DNA of 64,000 nt. Source: Eubacteriales Family XIII. Incertae Sedis bacterium (GTDB lineage Bacteria; Bacillota; Clostridia; Peptostreptococcales; Anaerovoracaceae). Made by a program: the position numbers and the translations under genes. Position 1 is the first letter of the stretch. Every line of letters begins with the position of its first letter. The stretch is from the NCBI GenBank assembly GCA_031272365.1, contig JAISTX010000039.1:1-64000 (forward strand). Reading direction: 5' to 3'. This document shows, piece after piece, positions 1-8,324 of the stretch. A model generated the notes under the pieces. That model had not been told where the DNA came from, searched no databases, and saw only the letters and a list, made by a program, of their open reading frames with translations.

Positions 1-510
1 CGCATGAAGGACATCCGCACGACGTTCGAGTACCACGGCGCGGAGCACGAGACGATCCACTGCTTCGAGAGCGGCCTGCCGCTGACGCCGGACAACGCGG
101 ACAGCTTCGAGACGCTGCATCCGCGCTGCGGCACGAGCTTTCTCATGTTCGTGATGATCATCGCGCTGCTGCTGTTTTCGCTGCTCGGCTGGCCGACGCT
201 GCTCTACCGCATCCTGTCGCGCATCATCTTCATCCCGCTCATCGCGGGGCTCTCGTACGAGCTGCTGCGCTACGCGGGACGGACGGACAATCTGTTTGTC
301 CGCGTCATGAGCGTGCCCGGGCTGCTGCTGCAAAAGCTCACGACGCGCAAGCCGGATCGCGCGCAACTCGTCGTCGCGATCGCCGCGCTCAAGGCGGTGC
401 TCGTGCAGAAGGCCACGCCCGTGATCGAAGGGTTTTGCGACGAGGAGGGCGCCCTGGTGGAGGAGGAAGACGCAGCGGAAGGCGCGGATCCGGGGGCGAG
501 GCCGGAATGA
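1..510 (+). CDS. DUF1385 (YqhQ-like) membrane protein, 5' truncated
   Basis: Only the C-terminal ~169 residues are in the window; the reading frame is open at base 1, so the gene starts upstream. Visible features are the EYHGAEHETIHCFE stretch, the HPRCGTSFL motif and two hydrophobic segments, all typical of the DUF1385/YqhQ family, an integral membrane family of unknown biochemical role. The tail after about residue 130 is acidic. The stop codon overlaps the start of prmC (ATGA), so the two are translationally coupled. DUF1385-prmC is a common neighbour pair in Gram-positive genomes, often next to rpmE and prfA. The family call is firm; the function is unknown. Confidence 0.85.
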   Translation, partial: RMKDIRTTFEYHGAEHETIHCFESGLPLTPDNADSFETLHPRCGTSFLMFVMIIALLLFSLLGWPTLLYRILSRIIFIPLIAGLSYELLRYAGRTDNLFVRVMSVPGLLLQKLTTRKPDRAQLVVAIAALKAVLVQKATPVIEGFCDEEGALVEEEDAAEGADPGARPE

Positions 511-1358
511 CCCTGCGCGTCCTGCTGGCGGACGCGGCTTCGAGGCTGCGGGACGCCGGCGTCCCGGACGCGCGGCACGACGCCGAGGCGCTCCTCTGCC
601 ACGCCGGCGGCTTTAGCCGGGAATCCCTTTTTTTGAATAACAACCTCCCGCCGGACGGCCAACTGGCGGAAAGATACGCCTCTTACGTCGGCCGGCGGAT
701 GCGCGGCGAGCCGCTGCAGTACATCACCGGCGAGGCCTGGTTCTACGGGCGGCGCTTCGCCGTCGGGCCCGGCGTGCTGATCCCCAGGCCCGAGACGGAG
801 ACCCTCGCCGCGGCCGCGCTCTCCATCGCGGACGGCGGGGCGTGCCGCTCGGCGCTGGACCTGTGCACCGGCAGCGGGGCCCTCGCCGTGACGCTCGCGG
901 CCGAGCGGCCAGGGCTCTCTGTGACCGCGACGGACATCTCGGCGGAGGCCCTGGCCTACGCGCGGCGCAACGCGGAGGCGCACGGCGCCCAGGCCCGCAT
1001 CACGTTCCTCGAGGGGGACCTGTTTGCGGCACTGGGCAGCCGGCCGGGCGCCGCTTTCGACCTCATCGCATCGAACCCCCCTTACGTCCGCAGCGGCGAC
1101 CTCGCCTCCCTGCAGCGCGAGATCCGGGAGCACGAGCCGGCCATAGCGCTCGACGGCGGCGCGGGCGGCCTGGCCTTCTACGAGCGGATCGCCGGGCAGG
1201 CGGCCCGTTATTTGAATCCGCGCGGGGCGCTGCTGCTGGAAATCGGCGCGGACCAGGGCGAAGGCGTCCGGGGGATCCTCGAAAGCCGCGGCTTCAAGGG
1301 TATACAGATACTACATGACCTTTCCGAAAAACCGCGTGTTGCGCGCGCCTTCCTGTGA
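507..1358 (+). CDS. prmC: Peptide chain release factor N5-glutamine methyltransferase
   Basis: A 283-residue cytosolic class I SAM-dependent methyltransferase that methylates the Gln of the GGQ motif in RF1/RF2. The N-terminal helical domain (about 1-75) is followed by a Rossmann MTase domain with the SAM motif DLCTGSGALAVTLA and the diagnostic NPPYV catalytic motif near residue 190. Length matches the family. The ATG at 507 is chosen because it overlaps the upstream stop (ATGA) and begins a PrmC-like N-terminus; an in-frame upstream ATG at 435 would add a low-complexity, family-atypical extension. No prfA is visible next to it, because the next gene is an MFS transporter. Confidence 0.95.
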   Translation: MTLRVLLADAASRLRDAGVPDARHDAEALLCHAGGFSRESLFLNNNLPPDGQLAERYASYVGRRMRGEPLQYITGEAWFYGRRFAVGPGVLIPRPETETLAAAALSIADGGACRSALDLCTGSGALAVTLAAERPGLSVTATDISAEALAYARRNAEAHGAQARITFLEGDLFAALGSRPGAAFDLIASNPPYVRSGDLASLQREIREHEPAIALDGGAGGLAFYERIAGQAARYLNPRGALLLEIGADQGEGVRGILESRGFKGIQILHDLSEKPRVARAFL

Positions 1359-1444
1359 TAGAATAGTGGCCGTAGGTTGCCGGTGCGGGGCTTCCGCATG
1401 ACGGCAAAAGGTAGTTTCGTGGGGTTTTTTAGGAGGTTGGCAAA

Positions 1445-2674
1445 ATGCAAAAACAGGGAAACAAGGTAACGCTGCTTGCGGTCGGGACGGTGATGCTGCT
1501 GTTCCTCGGCCTGATCTACGCGTGGTCGATCTTCCGCGCGCCGCTCGGCGAGCTCTTCGACTGGACGACGACGCAGATGTCGATGACGTTCACGCTCTCC
1601 ATGGTCTTTTTCTGCCTGGGCGGCTTCGTCGCGGGCAAGCTCGCGGAGCGCCTGAACCGGCGCACCATCATCTGGCTGTCCGCGGCCTTCGTGCTCGTCG
1701 GCTTCCTCCTGATCGGGCTGCTGCTCGACCCGGGCAAGCCCGGGGCAAGCCTCGCCCTGCTGTACGTCTGCTACGGCGTGCTCGTCGGGTCGGGCGTCGG
1801 GTTTTCATACAACACCCTGCTCGGCGTCATCGCGCGCTGGTGGGTCGGCAAGACCGGCATGGCGTCCGGCATCCTGCTGCTCGGCTTCGGGGTCGGCAGC
1901 CTCGTGCTCGGCTTCCTCGTCGAGGCGCTGAACGCCGCCTACGGCCTGAACACGACATTCCTCGTCCTCGGCGTGCTGCTGGCGGCGATCCTGTTCGCGG
2001 GCTCCGTCTTCGTGCGGATGCCGGAAGCGGCGGGCGCGGCGGCGGCGGGCGCGGGCGGCGCGGCCCCCGCGGCCGATGAGCCGAGGAGCTACACGCTCGG
2101 CGAGGCGGCGAGGTTCCCGGCGTTCTGGATCATGTTCGTCTGGATCCTCCTGCTGTGCATCAACGGCATGACGGTCATCAACAGCGCGGCGCCGATCGCG
2201 AAAGAGGCCGGCGTGGCCGGCGTGATCGGGCTGATCTTCGGCATCTTCAACGGCGCGGGGCGCCCGATCCTCGGCACGGTCATGGACCGCTTCGGGCGGC
2301 GGACGGCCATGACGCTCAACGCGGTCATCATGCTCGCGGGCAGCGTGATCCTGCTGGCCGGCGGGCTGACCACGAGCGCGCCGCTGATCCTGATCGCCCT
2401 GCCCATCATCGGCATCGCCTACGGCGGCACGCCGGCGCTCGAGGCCGCGTCCGTCAACAAGTTTTTCGGGCCGAGGCACTACCAGGTCATCTTCGGCGTC
2501 GTGACGTTCGCGCTCGCGGTCGCGGCCATCATCGGCCCGCTCGTGTCCAGCAAGCTCCAGGAGTCGTCCGGCAGCTACGTGTCGTCCTTCGTGATGCTCG
2601 TCATCCTCGCCGCCGCCTCCATCGGCCTGGGCTTCCTTTTGAACGCGTCGGCGAAGAAATCCGGCCTCGAGTAG
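1445..2674 (+). CDS. OFA-type MFS transporter (oxalate/formate antiporter-like)
   Basis: A 409-residue membrane protein with about 12 hydrophobic segments. The N-terminus (LIYAWSIFRAPLGELF) and the GRPILGTVMDRFGRR loop in the second half are characteristic of the OFA subfamily of major facilitator carriers, which exchange small carboxylates. An Ala/Gly-rich central loop (about 195-215) separates the two bundles. The start is fixed by a strong TTAGGAGG site 8 bases upstream. A terminator-like perfect inverted repeat follows. The next gene is a MalT-like regulator on the same strand, which could control this carrier; that link is inferred from position only. The substrate cannot be read from the sequence. 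Confidence 0.85.
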   Translation: MQKQGNKVTLLAVGTVMLLFLGLIYAWSIFRAPLGELFDWTTTQMSMTFTLSMVFFCLGGFVAGKLAERLNRRTIIWLSAAFVLVGFLLIGLLLDPGKPGASLALLYVCYGVLVGSGVGFSYNTLLGVIARWWVGKTGMASGILLLGFGVGSLVLGFLVEALNAAYGLNTTFLVLGVLLAAILFAGSVFVRMPEAAGAAAAGAGGAAPAADEPRSYTLGEAARFPAFWIMFVWILLLCINGMTVINSAAPIAKEAGVAGVIGLIFGIFNGAGRPILGTVMDRFGRRTAMTLNAVIMLAGSVILLAGGLTTSAPLILIALPIIGIAYGGTPALEAASVNKFFGPRHYQVIFGVVTFALAVAAIIGPLVSSKLQESSGSYVSSFVMLVILAAASIGLGFLLNASAKKSGLE

Positions 2675-2698
2675 CGGCCGGCGGCTTGTCGAAAAAAG

Positions 2699-2783
2699 AA
2701 TCGCGCGGGGCGGGTTAGATTTGAGGAACTCCGTCGCCAAGGGGGTAATACGGCTGGCTGATAGGAGACCGCCCCGCGCGATT
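2699..2783 (+). terminator. Long-loop 15-bp perfect inverted repeat, probable terminator
   Basis: AATCGCGCGGGGCGG at 2699-2713 is exactly complementary to 2769-2783, giving a very stable GC stem. A-rich sequence precedes the left arm and ATTTTT includes and follows the end of the right arm, so it could end transcription from either strand. The loop is unusually long (55 nt) for an intrinsic terminator. It lies 24 bases after the MFS stop codon. Confidence 0.6.
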
Positions 2784-3047
2784 TTTAGAGAAGATTGGGC
2801 GTCTCTGGTAGGATACATTAGCACATCCACCCGCGCAGGAAAATCCGCCGCGTACTAATTTTGAAAAAATATTCCCCGTAATTTTTCCCCGTTTCTGCCG
2901 GGTAGATGGGACGATTTGGGAATCGACTTATAGTATGGCGCGCATGGTTTCCATTTTTTCTCATTGGTCTTACAACAGACGCCTTCCCGGACGCACGGTT
3001 TTCCGCGCGAAACAGGCCGCGCGCCAGCGCAGGCCGGCCGGGGGCTC
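2784..3047. other. Intergenic stretch without a recognisable gene
   Basis: The stretch between the MFS terminator and the promoter of the LuxR regulator holds no reading frame with a convincing ribosome site or family match. It is mixed in composition and more AT-rich than the coding sequence. I see no RNA gene or repeat in it. Confidence 0.5.
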
Positions 3048-3077
3048 TTGATTTTTCGAAAGCAACTCCGCTATAAT
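3048..3077 (+). promoter_or_regulatory. Sigma70-type promoter of the LuxR regulator
   Basis: TTGATT at 3048-3053 and a perfect TATAAT at 3072-3077 are separated by 18 bp, a near-consensus housekeeping promoter about 70 bases upstream of the regulator. A TTCGAA hexamer lies within the spacer (3055-3060) and recurs in the downstream hairpin. Confidence 0.65.
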
Positions 3078-3098
3078 GCAAATTGCAATAGTGATATT

Positions 3099-3123
3099 TT
3101 TCGAATGTTTTTGACATTCGAAA
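3099..3123 (+). promoter_or_regulatory. 10-bp inverted repeat just upstream of the regulator's ribosome site
   Basis: TTTCGAATGT (3099-3108) is the exact reverse complement of ACATTCGAAA (3114-3123) with a 5-nt loop. It abuts AGGAGG at 3125-3130, so it could be an operator in the leader or an RNA hairpin limiting ribosome access. With the TTCGAA copy in the promoter it makes a three-copy TTCGAA array. Confidence 0.55.
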
Positions 3124-3148
3124 TAGGAGGGATGCACAAATCAATTTG

Positions 3149-5683
3149 ATGCGGAACAAATTGAGGCCGCCCGATCTTTCCTCAGGATATGAGCCACGGG
3201 AAGACCTCATGCGCGTGTTTGACGAGGCAGAGGACTCCGGGGTGCTGTTCCTCTGCGCCCCGGCGGGGTACGGCAAATCCGTCAGCGCCCGGCTGTGGCT
3301 GGAGAAGACGGGCCGGCGCTTTGCCTGGGTCGGGCTAGACGAATACGACAATACGCCCTCGGTGTTCTACCGGCTGTTTTGCGACGCGGTGCTTTCGTGC
3401 GCCCCCGGGGGCGGGGCGATGGAGGAAGCCTTCCGCGACGCGGCTTTCCCGACCGCGCCGGTGGAGCACACGATCCGGGGGCTCTCGGAATTCGTGCCGG
3501 ACGGGGTGCCGCGCGCGATCGTGCTCGACGACTACCACCTCATCACGAACGCGGAGATCCGCCGGACGCTGCCGTTCGTGCTCATGCGCCTGCCGCAGCC
3601 CTGCATCGTGCTCATCGCCTCCCGGAACCTGTGCGAGGCGGAGACAGCGGAATTCAAGGGGCACGCGTGCGACACGCCCTGCATCACGGCCGCGGACCTG
3701 CAGTTCAAGCCCGAGGAGGTGCGCCGGTTTTTGGACGGCAAGGGGATCGAGGCCACGAGCGCGCAGCTTGACGAGCTGATGCGCGGCACCGGGGGGTGGG
3801 CCTTCGGCGTCAACGCGGTGTCCCAGGCAGGCGTCGTCACCGAGCGCGTCCTCGACGATATCACGCTGGACAGTTATTTGAAAAGCGAGATTTGGAGCAA
3901 ATGGAGCGCGCGGCTCCAGGGCTTCCTGCTGAAGATATCGGTCACGGACGAGGTCGACGCGGCGCTTGCGGAGGCGCTCACGGGCGAGGGGGACGCCGAG
4001 GCGCTGCTGGAGGAGGCGTGCCGGAAGAGCGCCTTCATCGTCGCGGCGGCGCCGCATGTATACCGGTGCCACAGCCTCTTCCTGCGGTTCCTGCGCGCCT
4101 CCGCGGCGGCGGCGGGGGTCGACTTCGCGCCGCTCCACCGGACCATGGCGGAGTGGTGCCTGGAGCACCGGCGTTATTTCGAGGCCCGCTACCACGCCAT
4201 CTACTCGGAGGACGCGGAGCTCATGGCGCGCGCGGTGCAGATGTCGCAGGCGTACACGAACCCGTCGTTCGACGAATACGTCACCTTCTACGAGGCGTTC
4301 AACCGGGACAAGCTGCCGGACGCCATCCTGGACGCCTACCCGTTCCTGCTCGCCTCCCCGATCATCTGCAACTACCTGCGCGGCCACCGGGAGGAGACCA
4401 TCCGCTACCTCGACCGCCTCTACCGGCTGTACCCGGTCATCGGCGCGTCGTTCCCGGCCTTCCGGGAGCCGGCGATCTCGATGTCCGTGCTGGACCCGCG
4501 CCTCCCGCTGGTGGACCAGCTCCGCCGCTTCCGGGATCTGTGGGGCCGCATCCCGTGGGTGGACCACGTGACGACCAGCGCCCTCTCCTTCCACTTCCCG
4601 CTGATCCACCGCAGCATCCTCGACTACCACGAGCTGACGGACGCCGGGTCTTTCGAGCTGTACGCCGGGACGCTCGGGCGCATGGCGAAGGGGTTCTTCC
4701 CGATCGCGGACTGCGCCCTCCGCGCGGGGCTGCTGGCCGAGCAGCTGCGCTTCCCCGAGGCGTCCGCGATCCTGCGCCCGGTCCTCGCGGAGCTGCGGGC
4801 GCCGGACGGGATCTGCGCCGAGGCCCCCGCCGAGTTTTGCTTCGGCCTCTTCATGCTGTCGGCGCTCCTGGAGTTCGAGCAGGGAAACGCCGACCTGTCC
4901 GCAGCGGAGCTGCGCCGCGCGGGGGAGATGATCCGTGCCCGGCACGCGGAATACCTCGACCGCAATTTCCGCGCGGTGAAGGCGGGCTACGCGCTCGAGC
5001 GGGGCGAGGCGGCGGCGGCCTCGGAGTGGCTGTCCCAGTTTGCGCTCGAGCTGGAGGGCGACGGGCGGCCGATGCTCTTCAAGATCCCCCGCCACCTGAC
5101 GACGGCGCGCGCCTTCCTCGTGGCCGGCCAGCCCGACCGCGCGGAAAACACCGCGCAGGCCGTCCGGCGGCTGGCGCTGGAATTCCGCCGCCCGCTCGAC
5201 GCGGCGGAGGCGGGCGCGCTCATCTCCGTCTGCCGCTGGCAGCGCGGGGACAAGGCTGGCGCGGCAGAGGTCCTCGCCGAGGTGGTGCGCGCGCTGGCGC
5301 CCTCTGGGTTCGCGCGCCCGGTCACGGACGAGGGCAGGGCCATCCTGCCGGTCCTGCGCAAGCTGCTGCGCGAGGCGAAGCCCCAGGGCGACCCCGCCTA
5401 CCGCCAAAGCCTCGGCCGCCTCATCTCAGGCGCGCAGCGCGTCGCGCGCTACCGCAGGGGCCTGACGGGGGAGCCGCAGAGCAAGCCCCTGAAGCTGACC
5501 CGGCAGCAGGAGCGGCTGCTGAAAATGTGCCGCGAGGGCTACACCCGCGCGGAGATCGCCGACGAGATGTTCCTCTCCGTCCACACCGTCAAGGCGCATT
5601 TCCAGATCATCTACCGCAAGCTCGAAGTGCACAGCGCGACGGAGGCGATCCTGAAGGCCGAGCAGCTCGGGCTCCTCGACTGA
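3149..5683 (+). CDS. MalT-like LuxR-family transcriptional regulator
   Basis: An 844-residue LAL-type (large ATP-binding LuxR) activator. The N-terminal STAND NTPase has a Walker A motif APAGYGKS near residue 40 and a hydrophobic VLDDYH Walker B-like motif. A long helical-repeat sensor region (about 330-750) follows, then a C-terminal LuxR/GerE helix-turn-helix in the last ~65 residues (LTRQQERLLKMC ... AEIADEMFLSVHTVKAHF). Such proteins activate transcription when an inducer binds the repeat domain. The start is uncertain: the only strong SD (3125-3130) serves a 5-codon frame, ATG 3132 to TGA 3149, whose stop overlaps the ATG at 3149; a TTG at 3146 is also in frame. Probable target: the neighbouring MFS gene, by position only. 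Confidence 0.85.
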   Translation: MRNKLRPPDLSSGYEPREDLMRVFDEAEDSGVLFLCAPAGYGKSVSARLWLEKTGRRFAWVGLDEYDNTPSVFYRLFCDAVLSCAPGGGAMEEAFRDAAFPTAPVEHTIRGLSEFVPDGVPRAIVLDDYHLITNAEIRRTLPFVLMRLPQPCIVLIASRNLCEAETAEFKGHACDTPCITAADLQFKPEEVRRFLDGKGIEATSAQLDELMRGTGGWAFGVNAVSQAGVVTERVLDDITLDSYLKSEIWSKWSARLQGFLLKISVTDEVDAALAEALTGEGDAEALLEEACRKSAFIVAAAPHVYRCHSLFLRFLRASAAAAGVDFAPLHRTMAEWCLEHRRYFEARYHAIYSEDAELMARAVQMSQAYTNPSFDEYVTFYEAFNRDKLPDAILDAYPFLLASPIICNYLRGHREETIRYLDRLYRLYPVIGASFPAFREPAISMSVLDPRLPLVDQLRRFRDLWGRIPWVDHVTTSALSFHFPLIHRSILDYHELTDAGSFELYAGTLGRMAKGFFPIADCALRAGLLAEQLRFPEASAILRPVLAELRAPDGICAEAPAEFCFGLFMLSALLEFEQGNADLSAAELRRAGEMIRARHAEYLDRNFRAVKAGYALERGEAAAASEWLSQFALELEGDGRPMLFKIPRHLTTARAFLVAGQPDRAENTAQAVRRLALEFRRPLDAAEAGALISVCRWQRGDKAGAAEVLAEVVRALAPSGFARPVTDEGRAILPVLRKLLREAKPQGDPAYRQSLGRLISGAQRVARYRRGLTGEPQSKPLKLTRQQERLLKMCREGYTRAEIADEMFLSVHTVKAHFQIIYRKLEVHSATEAILKAEQLGLLD

Positions 5684-5692
5684 GGCTCTTGC

Positions 5693-5768
5693 AAAGTTAT
5701 GAAAAGCGATGTAAAGTTATGAAAGCAAAAGCGAATTTATGAAAGGGCGGCAGAAGTTATGAAAAGCG
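5693..5768 (+). repeat. Four ~20-bp direct repeats before the AAA ATPase
   Basis: The core TTATGAAA occurs at 5697, 5717, 5737 and 5757, exactly 20 bp apart, within longer AAGTTATGAAAAGCGA-like units. The last copy contains the start codon of the ATPase gene (ATG 5759). The 20-bp period puts every copy on nearly the same face of the helix, as in a multimeric operator. It begins just after the stop codon of the LuxR gene. Confidence 0.8.
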
Positions 5769-6850
5769 AAAAGCAGGTGCTGTTCAATCCGCGCTTCGGC
5801 CTGAAGCCGGACTTGTTTATCGGCCGCACAGCTATCATAGACAGGATTTTGGATGCGCAGGATTCCACGAACAGCCCCTATCGCACCACATTTGTCACAG
5901 GGATTCGGGGAAGCGGGAAGACAAGCCTGCTCAGCGACATTGCCATCGAATTTGAGCAGAGGGGCGAATTGGTTGTGAGCGTGTCGGAGACGGATGACAT
6001 GCTCGCCGCCATCATTGACCAACTGCTGCTGAAGAGCAGAAGCAGCGCCAGGAAAATCTCCGGTATTTCCGCATCAGCGCTGGGGTTCTCTTTCGGCGTC
6101 ACGCTGTCGGAGAACGCACAGACGCACAGCTTTCGGGGGGCGCTCGGGAAAATCCTGTCAGCGCTGAAAAAGCACAAGACATCTCCCGTCATTTTGATCG
6201 ACGAAGCGTCCGGGGAAACGGCCGCTCTGCGGGAATTTGCTTCCACCTATCAGCTGCTCGCGCGGGAGGGCCTGGATATGCTGGTAGTCGCCGCAGGCCT
6301 GCCGAAATCGGTCAGCAAAGTACTGACCGAGCGTGCTCTCACTTTTCTGCAACGGGCAGGACGCATCAAGCTGGACCCGCTGCCGATGGATGAGATTGTG
6401 GATTCGTACTTGAAGGTGTTTTCGCAGAAAGACCCGGCGGTCCCGTACGATCTTGTGAAGTCGCTTTCGGCGCAGACCTTCGGATTCCCCTATTTGTACC
6501 AGCTCATCGGCTATTATGTGACGGAGCTGTCGGATGCGCGGATTGACCATACCGTTGCTGCAAACGCCGTCAGCCGCGCCCGGGAACTGTTTTTTGAAAA
6601 CGTGCTCGCCATGCTCCTCCGGGACACCACCGAAAAGGAGCGGGATTTTCTCTTTGCGATGCTCGAAGATGCGCAAGACAGCGCGTTCGGGGATATCGCG
6701 AACCGGATGGGCGTCTCGAAAGGCTATGCGGTCAAATACCGTCAAAGGCTGCTGGACGCCATGCTGGTTGAGAGCGCAGGCTACGGAAAGCTGCGGTTTT
6801 CGCCGCCGATGTTCGCCGAGTTCCTCGCGCAGGAAAGACCAAACTACTGA
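5759..6850 (+). CDS. AAA-family ATPase with C-terminal winged-helix-like region
   Basis: A 363-residue predicted cytosolic P-loop ATPase. The Walker A motif TGIRGSGKTS is near residue 47 and the Walker B-like SPVILIDEASG near residue 140. The C-terminal ~80 residues (LFAMLEDAQDSAFGDIANRMGVSKGYAVKYRQRLL) look like a winged helix, as in archaeal-type/AAA_16 ATPases. Such proteins serve in regulation, mobile-element biology or defence, and nothing here selects one role. Codon use is less GC-biased than in neighbouring genes, hinting at transfer. The ribosome site is weak, and the start lies inside the fourth copy of a 20-bp repeat, which suggests autoregulation. Confidence 0.7.
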   Translation: MKSEKQVLFNPRFGLKPDLFIGRTAIIDRILDAQDSTNSPYRTTFVTGIRGSGKTSLLSDIAIEFEQRGELVVSVSETDDMLAAIIDQLLLKSRSSARKISGISASALGFSFGVTLSENAQTHSFRGALGKILSALKKHKTSPVILIDEASGETAALREFASTYQLLAREGLDMLVVAAGLPKSVSKVLTERALTFLQRAGRIKLDPLPMDEIVDSYLKVFSQKDPAVPYDLVKSLSAQTFGFPYLYQLIGYYVTELSDARIDHTVAANAVSRARELFFENVLAMLLRDTTEKERDFLFAMLEDAQDSAFGDIANRMGVSKGYAVKYRQRLLDAMLVESAGYGKLRFSPPMFAEFLAQERPNY

Positions 6851-6860
6851 TTGCCCTGCC

Positions 6861-6880
6861 ATGATACAATAACAGAATGA
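6861..6880 (+). promoter_or_regulatory. Extended -10 promoter giving a leaderless tmk start
   Basis: TGATACAAT (extended -10; hexamer at 6863-6868) lies 8 bases before the tmk ATG, and no Shine-Dalgarno sequence is present. A transcript from it would begin at or next to the start codon. No good -35 is visible. Confidence 0.4.
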
Positions 6881-7509
6881 AGCAGACGGAAACACGCGGG
6901 AAATTCATCGCCCTGGAGGGCATCGACGGGAGCGGCAAATCGACGCAGGCCCGGCTTCTAGCCGACCGGCTGCTGGCGGATGGCCTCGCGGTCCACGCCA
7001 CCTTCGAGCCGACCCGGGGGGACATCGGCGCCCTGCTCCGCCGCCACCTGACGGGGGAGCTGCGCGCGGACGAGCGCGTGGTCGCCGCCCTGTTCGCCGC
7101 CGACCGCCTCGACCACCTGCTCAACGAGGCGGACGGCCTCGCAGGCAAGATCGAGGGCGGCGTCAACGTCATTTCGGATCGTTATTATTTCTCCTCTTAC
7201 GCCTACCATAGCCTATCCGTGCCGATGGACTGGGTCATCGCCGCGAACGCCTTGAGCGCGGGGCTGGTGCGCCCGGACGTGAACATCTTCATCGACACCG
7301 ACCCGGAGGCCTGCATGCAGCGCATCGCGGCGGGGCGGCAGGATACCGAAAAATACGAGCAGCTCGACGTCCTGCGCCGGGTGCGGGAGAAGTACTACGA
7401 GGCGTTCGACCGGCTCGCAGGCGAGGAAACCGTCGCCATCGTAGACGGCGACCGGCCCGAAGCGGCGGTCGCGCAGGACATCCTGGGGATCGCCCGCCGG
7501 GTGCTTTAG
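6877..7509 (+). CDS. tmk: Thymidylate kinase (dTMP kinase)
   Basis: A 210-residue cytosolic kinase that phosphorylates dTMP to dTDP for DNA synthesis. The P-loop GIDGSGKST is at about residues 13-21. The FEPTRG segment matches the family's conserved E-P-x-R motif, FAADRLDHL carries the DR motif, and DRYYFSSYAYHSL supplies thymidine-site residues. Length is normal. The ATG at 6877 has no SD but starts the usual family N-terminus (GKFIALEGIDG). It is followed by a convergent gene set, so this is probably a single-gene unit. Confidence 0.93.
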   Translation: MKQTETRGKFIALEGIDGSGKSTQARLLADRLLADGLAVHATFEPTRGDIGALLRRHLTGELRADERVVAALFAADRLDHLLNEADGLAGKIEGGVNVISDRYYFSSYAYHSLSVPMDWVIAANALSAGLVRPDVNIFIDTDPEACMQRIAAGRQDTEKYEQLDVLRRVREKYYEAFDRLAGEETVAIVDGDRPEAAVAQDILGIARRVL

Positions 7510-7601
7510 CTGGCAGGCGGCCGCCCCTTCTGGAATCCTCGGCCCTAAGCTTTCGGGGGCAAACGGGCCCCAGAGGGGCGCGGGAGCCAGCGCGGGCGCC
7601 C

Positions 7602-8312
7602 TCACCCCTGGCCGTAGTACGCGTCCTTGCCGTGCTTCCTCAGGAAGTGCTTGTCGAGGAGCTCCTTTTGCATGGGGGGCAGGGCCGGGTCGAAGGCGAG
7701 GCCGTGCCAGGCCATGAAGGCGAGCTCCTCGAGGACGGCGGCCCCCTCTACGGCGGCGGCGGCGGATGCGCCCCACACGAACGGGCCGTGGCTCGCCACG
7801 AGCGCCGCCTGGACATAAGCCGGGTCGATGCCGCGCGCGGCGAAGGTCTCGGCGATGACGCGGCCGGTCTCCAGCTCGTAGTGCCCCGCGATCTCAGAGG
7901 GCGTGAGCTGCCTCGTGCAGGGCACCTCCCCGTAGAAGTAGTCCGCGTGCGTCGTGCCGAGCGCCGGGACCCCGCGCCCCGCCTGCGCGAAGATGGTCGC
8001 CCAGCGGCTGTGCGTGTGCACGATGCCGCCGGCGGACGGGAAGGCGCGGTAGAGCTCCAGGTGCGTCGCTGTGTCCGAGGAGGGCTTGTACCGCCCGTCC
8101 ACCACCTCACCCGTATCGAGGCTGACGACGACCATGTCCCCGGCCGACATCCCCTCGTACTCGACGCCGCTCGGCTTGATGGCCATGACGCCCGCCTCGC
8201 GGTCGGCCTCGCTCGCGTTGCCCCAGGTGAACGTGACGAGGCCGTACGCCGGCAGCTGCAGGTTCGCCGCGCAGGTCTTTTCTTTCAGTTCGTCTATCCG
8301 ATTCTGATCCAT
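7602..8312 (-). CDS. araD: L-ribulose-5-phosphate 4-epimerase-like class II aldolase
   Basis: A 236-residue zinc-dependent class II aldolase/adducin-fold enzyme, expected to convert L-ribulose-5-P to D-xylulose-5-P in the cytosol. Conserved features are [10 protein letters not shown], the KPSGV motif, [14 protein letters not shown], the metal-ligand pair in IVHTHSRWA and the GTTHADYF segment. ATG 8312 is preferred over an in-frame GTG at 8321 because AGGTGG lies 5 bases before it. It is the last gene of the arabinose operon, 12 bases after the isomerase. L-fuculose-phosphate aldolase is a relative, but the motif spacing and context favour AraD. Confidence 0.88.
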   Translation of the reverse strand: MDQNRIDELKEKTCAANLQLPAYGLVTFTWGNASEADREAGVMAIKPSGVEYEGMSAGDMVVVSLDTGEVVDGRYKPSSDTATHLELYRAFPSAGGIVHTHSRWATIFAQAGRGVPALGTTHADYFYGEVPCTRQLTPSEIAGHYELETGRVIAETFAARGIDPAYVQAALVASHGPFVWGASAAAAVEGAAVLEELAFMAWHGLAFDPALPPMQKELLDKHFLRKHGKDAYYGQG

Positions 8313-8324
8313 CGCCGCCACCTG

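Noticed and set aside
3335-5407. Long antisense reading frame (about 690 codons) opposite the LuxR regulator
   Set aside because: It is rich in Arg, Gly, Pro and His with no domain, as expected for the antisense of a GC-rich gene with third-position bias; the + strand has clear NTPase and HTH motifs.
5693-5768. The 20-bp repeats as replication iterons
   Set aside because: The adjacent ATPase has no Rep or DnaA features, there is no AT-rich unwinding region, and the neighbours are chromosomal genes.
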